NCBI RefSeq assembly: GCF_017313085.1
Contig: NZ_JAFLNF010000013.1
Span: 1 to 42,481 of the forward strand
Reading direction: 5' to 3'
DNA from: Roseibium limicola
GTDB lineage: Bacteria; Pseudomonadota; Alphaproteobacteria; Rhizobiales; Stappiaceae
Length of the DNA: 42,481 nucleotides
In this document: in pieces, positions 42,255 to 42,481 of the stretch
How the letters are laid out: every line of letters starts with the position of its first letter
Numbering within the stretch: position 1 is the first letter of the stretch
Translations under genes and position numbers: made by a program
Notes under the pieces: generated by a model
Database searches by the model: none
Seen by the model: only the letters and a program-made list of their open reading frames with translations
What the model was told of the DNA's origin: nothing

Positions 42255-42358
42255 AGACCTGCCAGGGGTTTGCCTCGTCGGGAGGTTAGTCTCCCCCAAC
42301 TTGAGGACGGACCGTCAAGGGCACGCGATTCACGGATGCGCAGATCATCCGCATCCTG
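42255..42358 (+). mobile_element. Possible degraded left end of an IS3-family element
   Basis: After the tctA stop, the segment around CCAGGGGTTTGCC, a spaced AACTTGAGGA and a frame reading KGTRFTDAQIIRIL (to 42358) look like the left terminal region, ribosome site and first codons of an IS3-family OrfA. The start codon is missing and the match ends abruptly, so it is a remnant. This rests on recall of IS3-type ends and needs a database check. Confidence 0.4.
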
Positions 42359-42407
42359 GCTTCTTTCCCGTTGCTCAGGCGAGGAAGGCTTCCGGTCGCT
42401 TTTAGGC

Positions 42408-42481
42408 GAAGCCATACCGAAGTCCCATTTTCGGTACCTGCAGGAGCTGCCTGTCGCCCTGACGACAGATCAAGCGCATTT
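42408..42481 (+). pseudogene. Possible fragment of a Ser/Thr-phosphatase-like (metallophosphoesterase) gene
   Basis: One plus frame running off the right edge reads EAIPKSHFRYLQELPVALTT. This resembles the segment just before the FVHAG motif in bacterial serine/threonine phosphatase-like metallophosphoesterases. The upstream part of that frame is not recognisable and abuts the IS-like remnant, so the gene would be 5'-truncated. The window ends before the decisive motif. Confidence 0.25.

Noticed and set aside
42325..42354. IHGCAD in another plus frame as a phosphatase metal motif
   Set aside because: The match is only six residues, lacks the preceding GD, overlaps the stronger IS3-like reading, and runs into a stop soon after.
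1..42481. CRISPR array, tRNA or rRNA genes, prophage genes
   Set aside because: No regularly spaced direct repeats, no cloverleaf-like sequences with tRNA end motifs, and no phage or rRNA sequence were recognised on reading both strands.

Overview
The window reads as about 42 kb of a G+C-rich (roughly 60%) alphaproteobacterial chromosome or large replicon. The many ABC, TRAP and TTT solute importers, the Rhizobium-type sugar-acid dehydratase and the short, often overlapping intergenic spacing suggest a Hyphomicrobiales or Rhodobacterales-like heterotroph. No rRNA, tRNA or species marker is present, so this placement is an inference. Nearly all DNA is coding, and the content is a run of accessory catabolic modules. 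Most modules have their own importer and their own regulator of a different family.

Layout. (1) 340-5841: a minus-strand operon of a GntR/FCD regulator, a taurine/nitrate-type ABC importer (binding protein, ATPase, permease) and an FAD-dependent oxidoreductase, divergent from a shikimate-dehydrogenase-like gene with an altered substrate pocket. (2) 5854-15140: an IclR regulator, an SCP2-type thiolase, an acyl-CoA ligase and a tandem PPC/DUF296 protein on the minus strand, divergent from a TRAP importer and two short-chain dehydrogenases. This is probably uptake and CoA-dependent breakdown of an unidentified carboxylate. (3) 15247-21670: a LysR regulator divergent from an alpha/beta-hydrolase-like protein and an RND efflux pair. 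(4) 21801-29686: 5-methylthioribose kinase (MtnK), isomerase (MtnA), a SorC regulator and a class II aldolase, divergent from a complete ribose-type ABC importer. The enzyme set matches the DHAP shunt for 5-methylthioribose or 5-deoxyribose. The importer makes it look like a scavenging module for the free sugar.

(5) 29805-38967: a five-gene minus-strand operon (alpha-ketoglutarate-semialdehyde dehydrogenase, KdgD, a 2-hydroxyacid dehydrogenase, a ThDP enzyme, an L-arabinonate-dehydratase-type IlvD protein), divergent from a GntR regulator and an AraD-like dehydratase, with a small NIPSNAP protein at the end. Two predicted routes meet at alpha-ketoglutarate semialdehyde. (6) 39203-42243: a TctCBA tripartite tricarboxylate-type transporter that may feed module 5. 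(7) 42244-42481: a degraded IS3-like left end and a possible phosphatase fragment at the right edge.

The most interesting region is module 4 with its two-dyad control region. Next are the ThDP enzyme and the double dehydratase set in module 5, the PPC protein inside a thiolase/ligase operon, and the hydrolase-like protein that lacks a recognisable catalytic His next to an RND pump. Three unrelated importers also share strong stem-loops directly after the binding-protein gene. All functions are assigned by reading motifs and context, with no database search.
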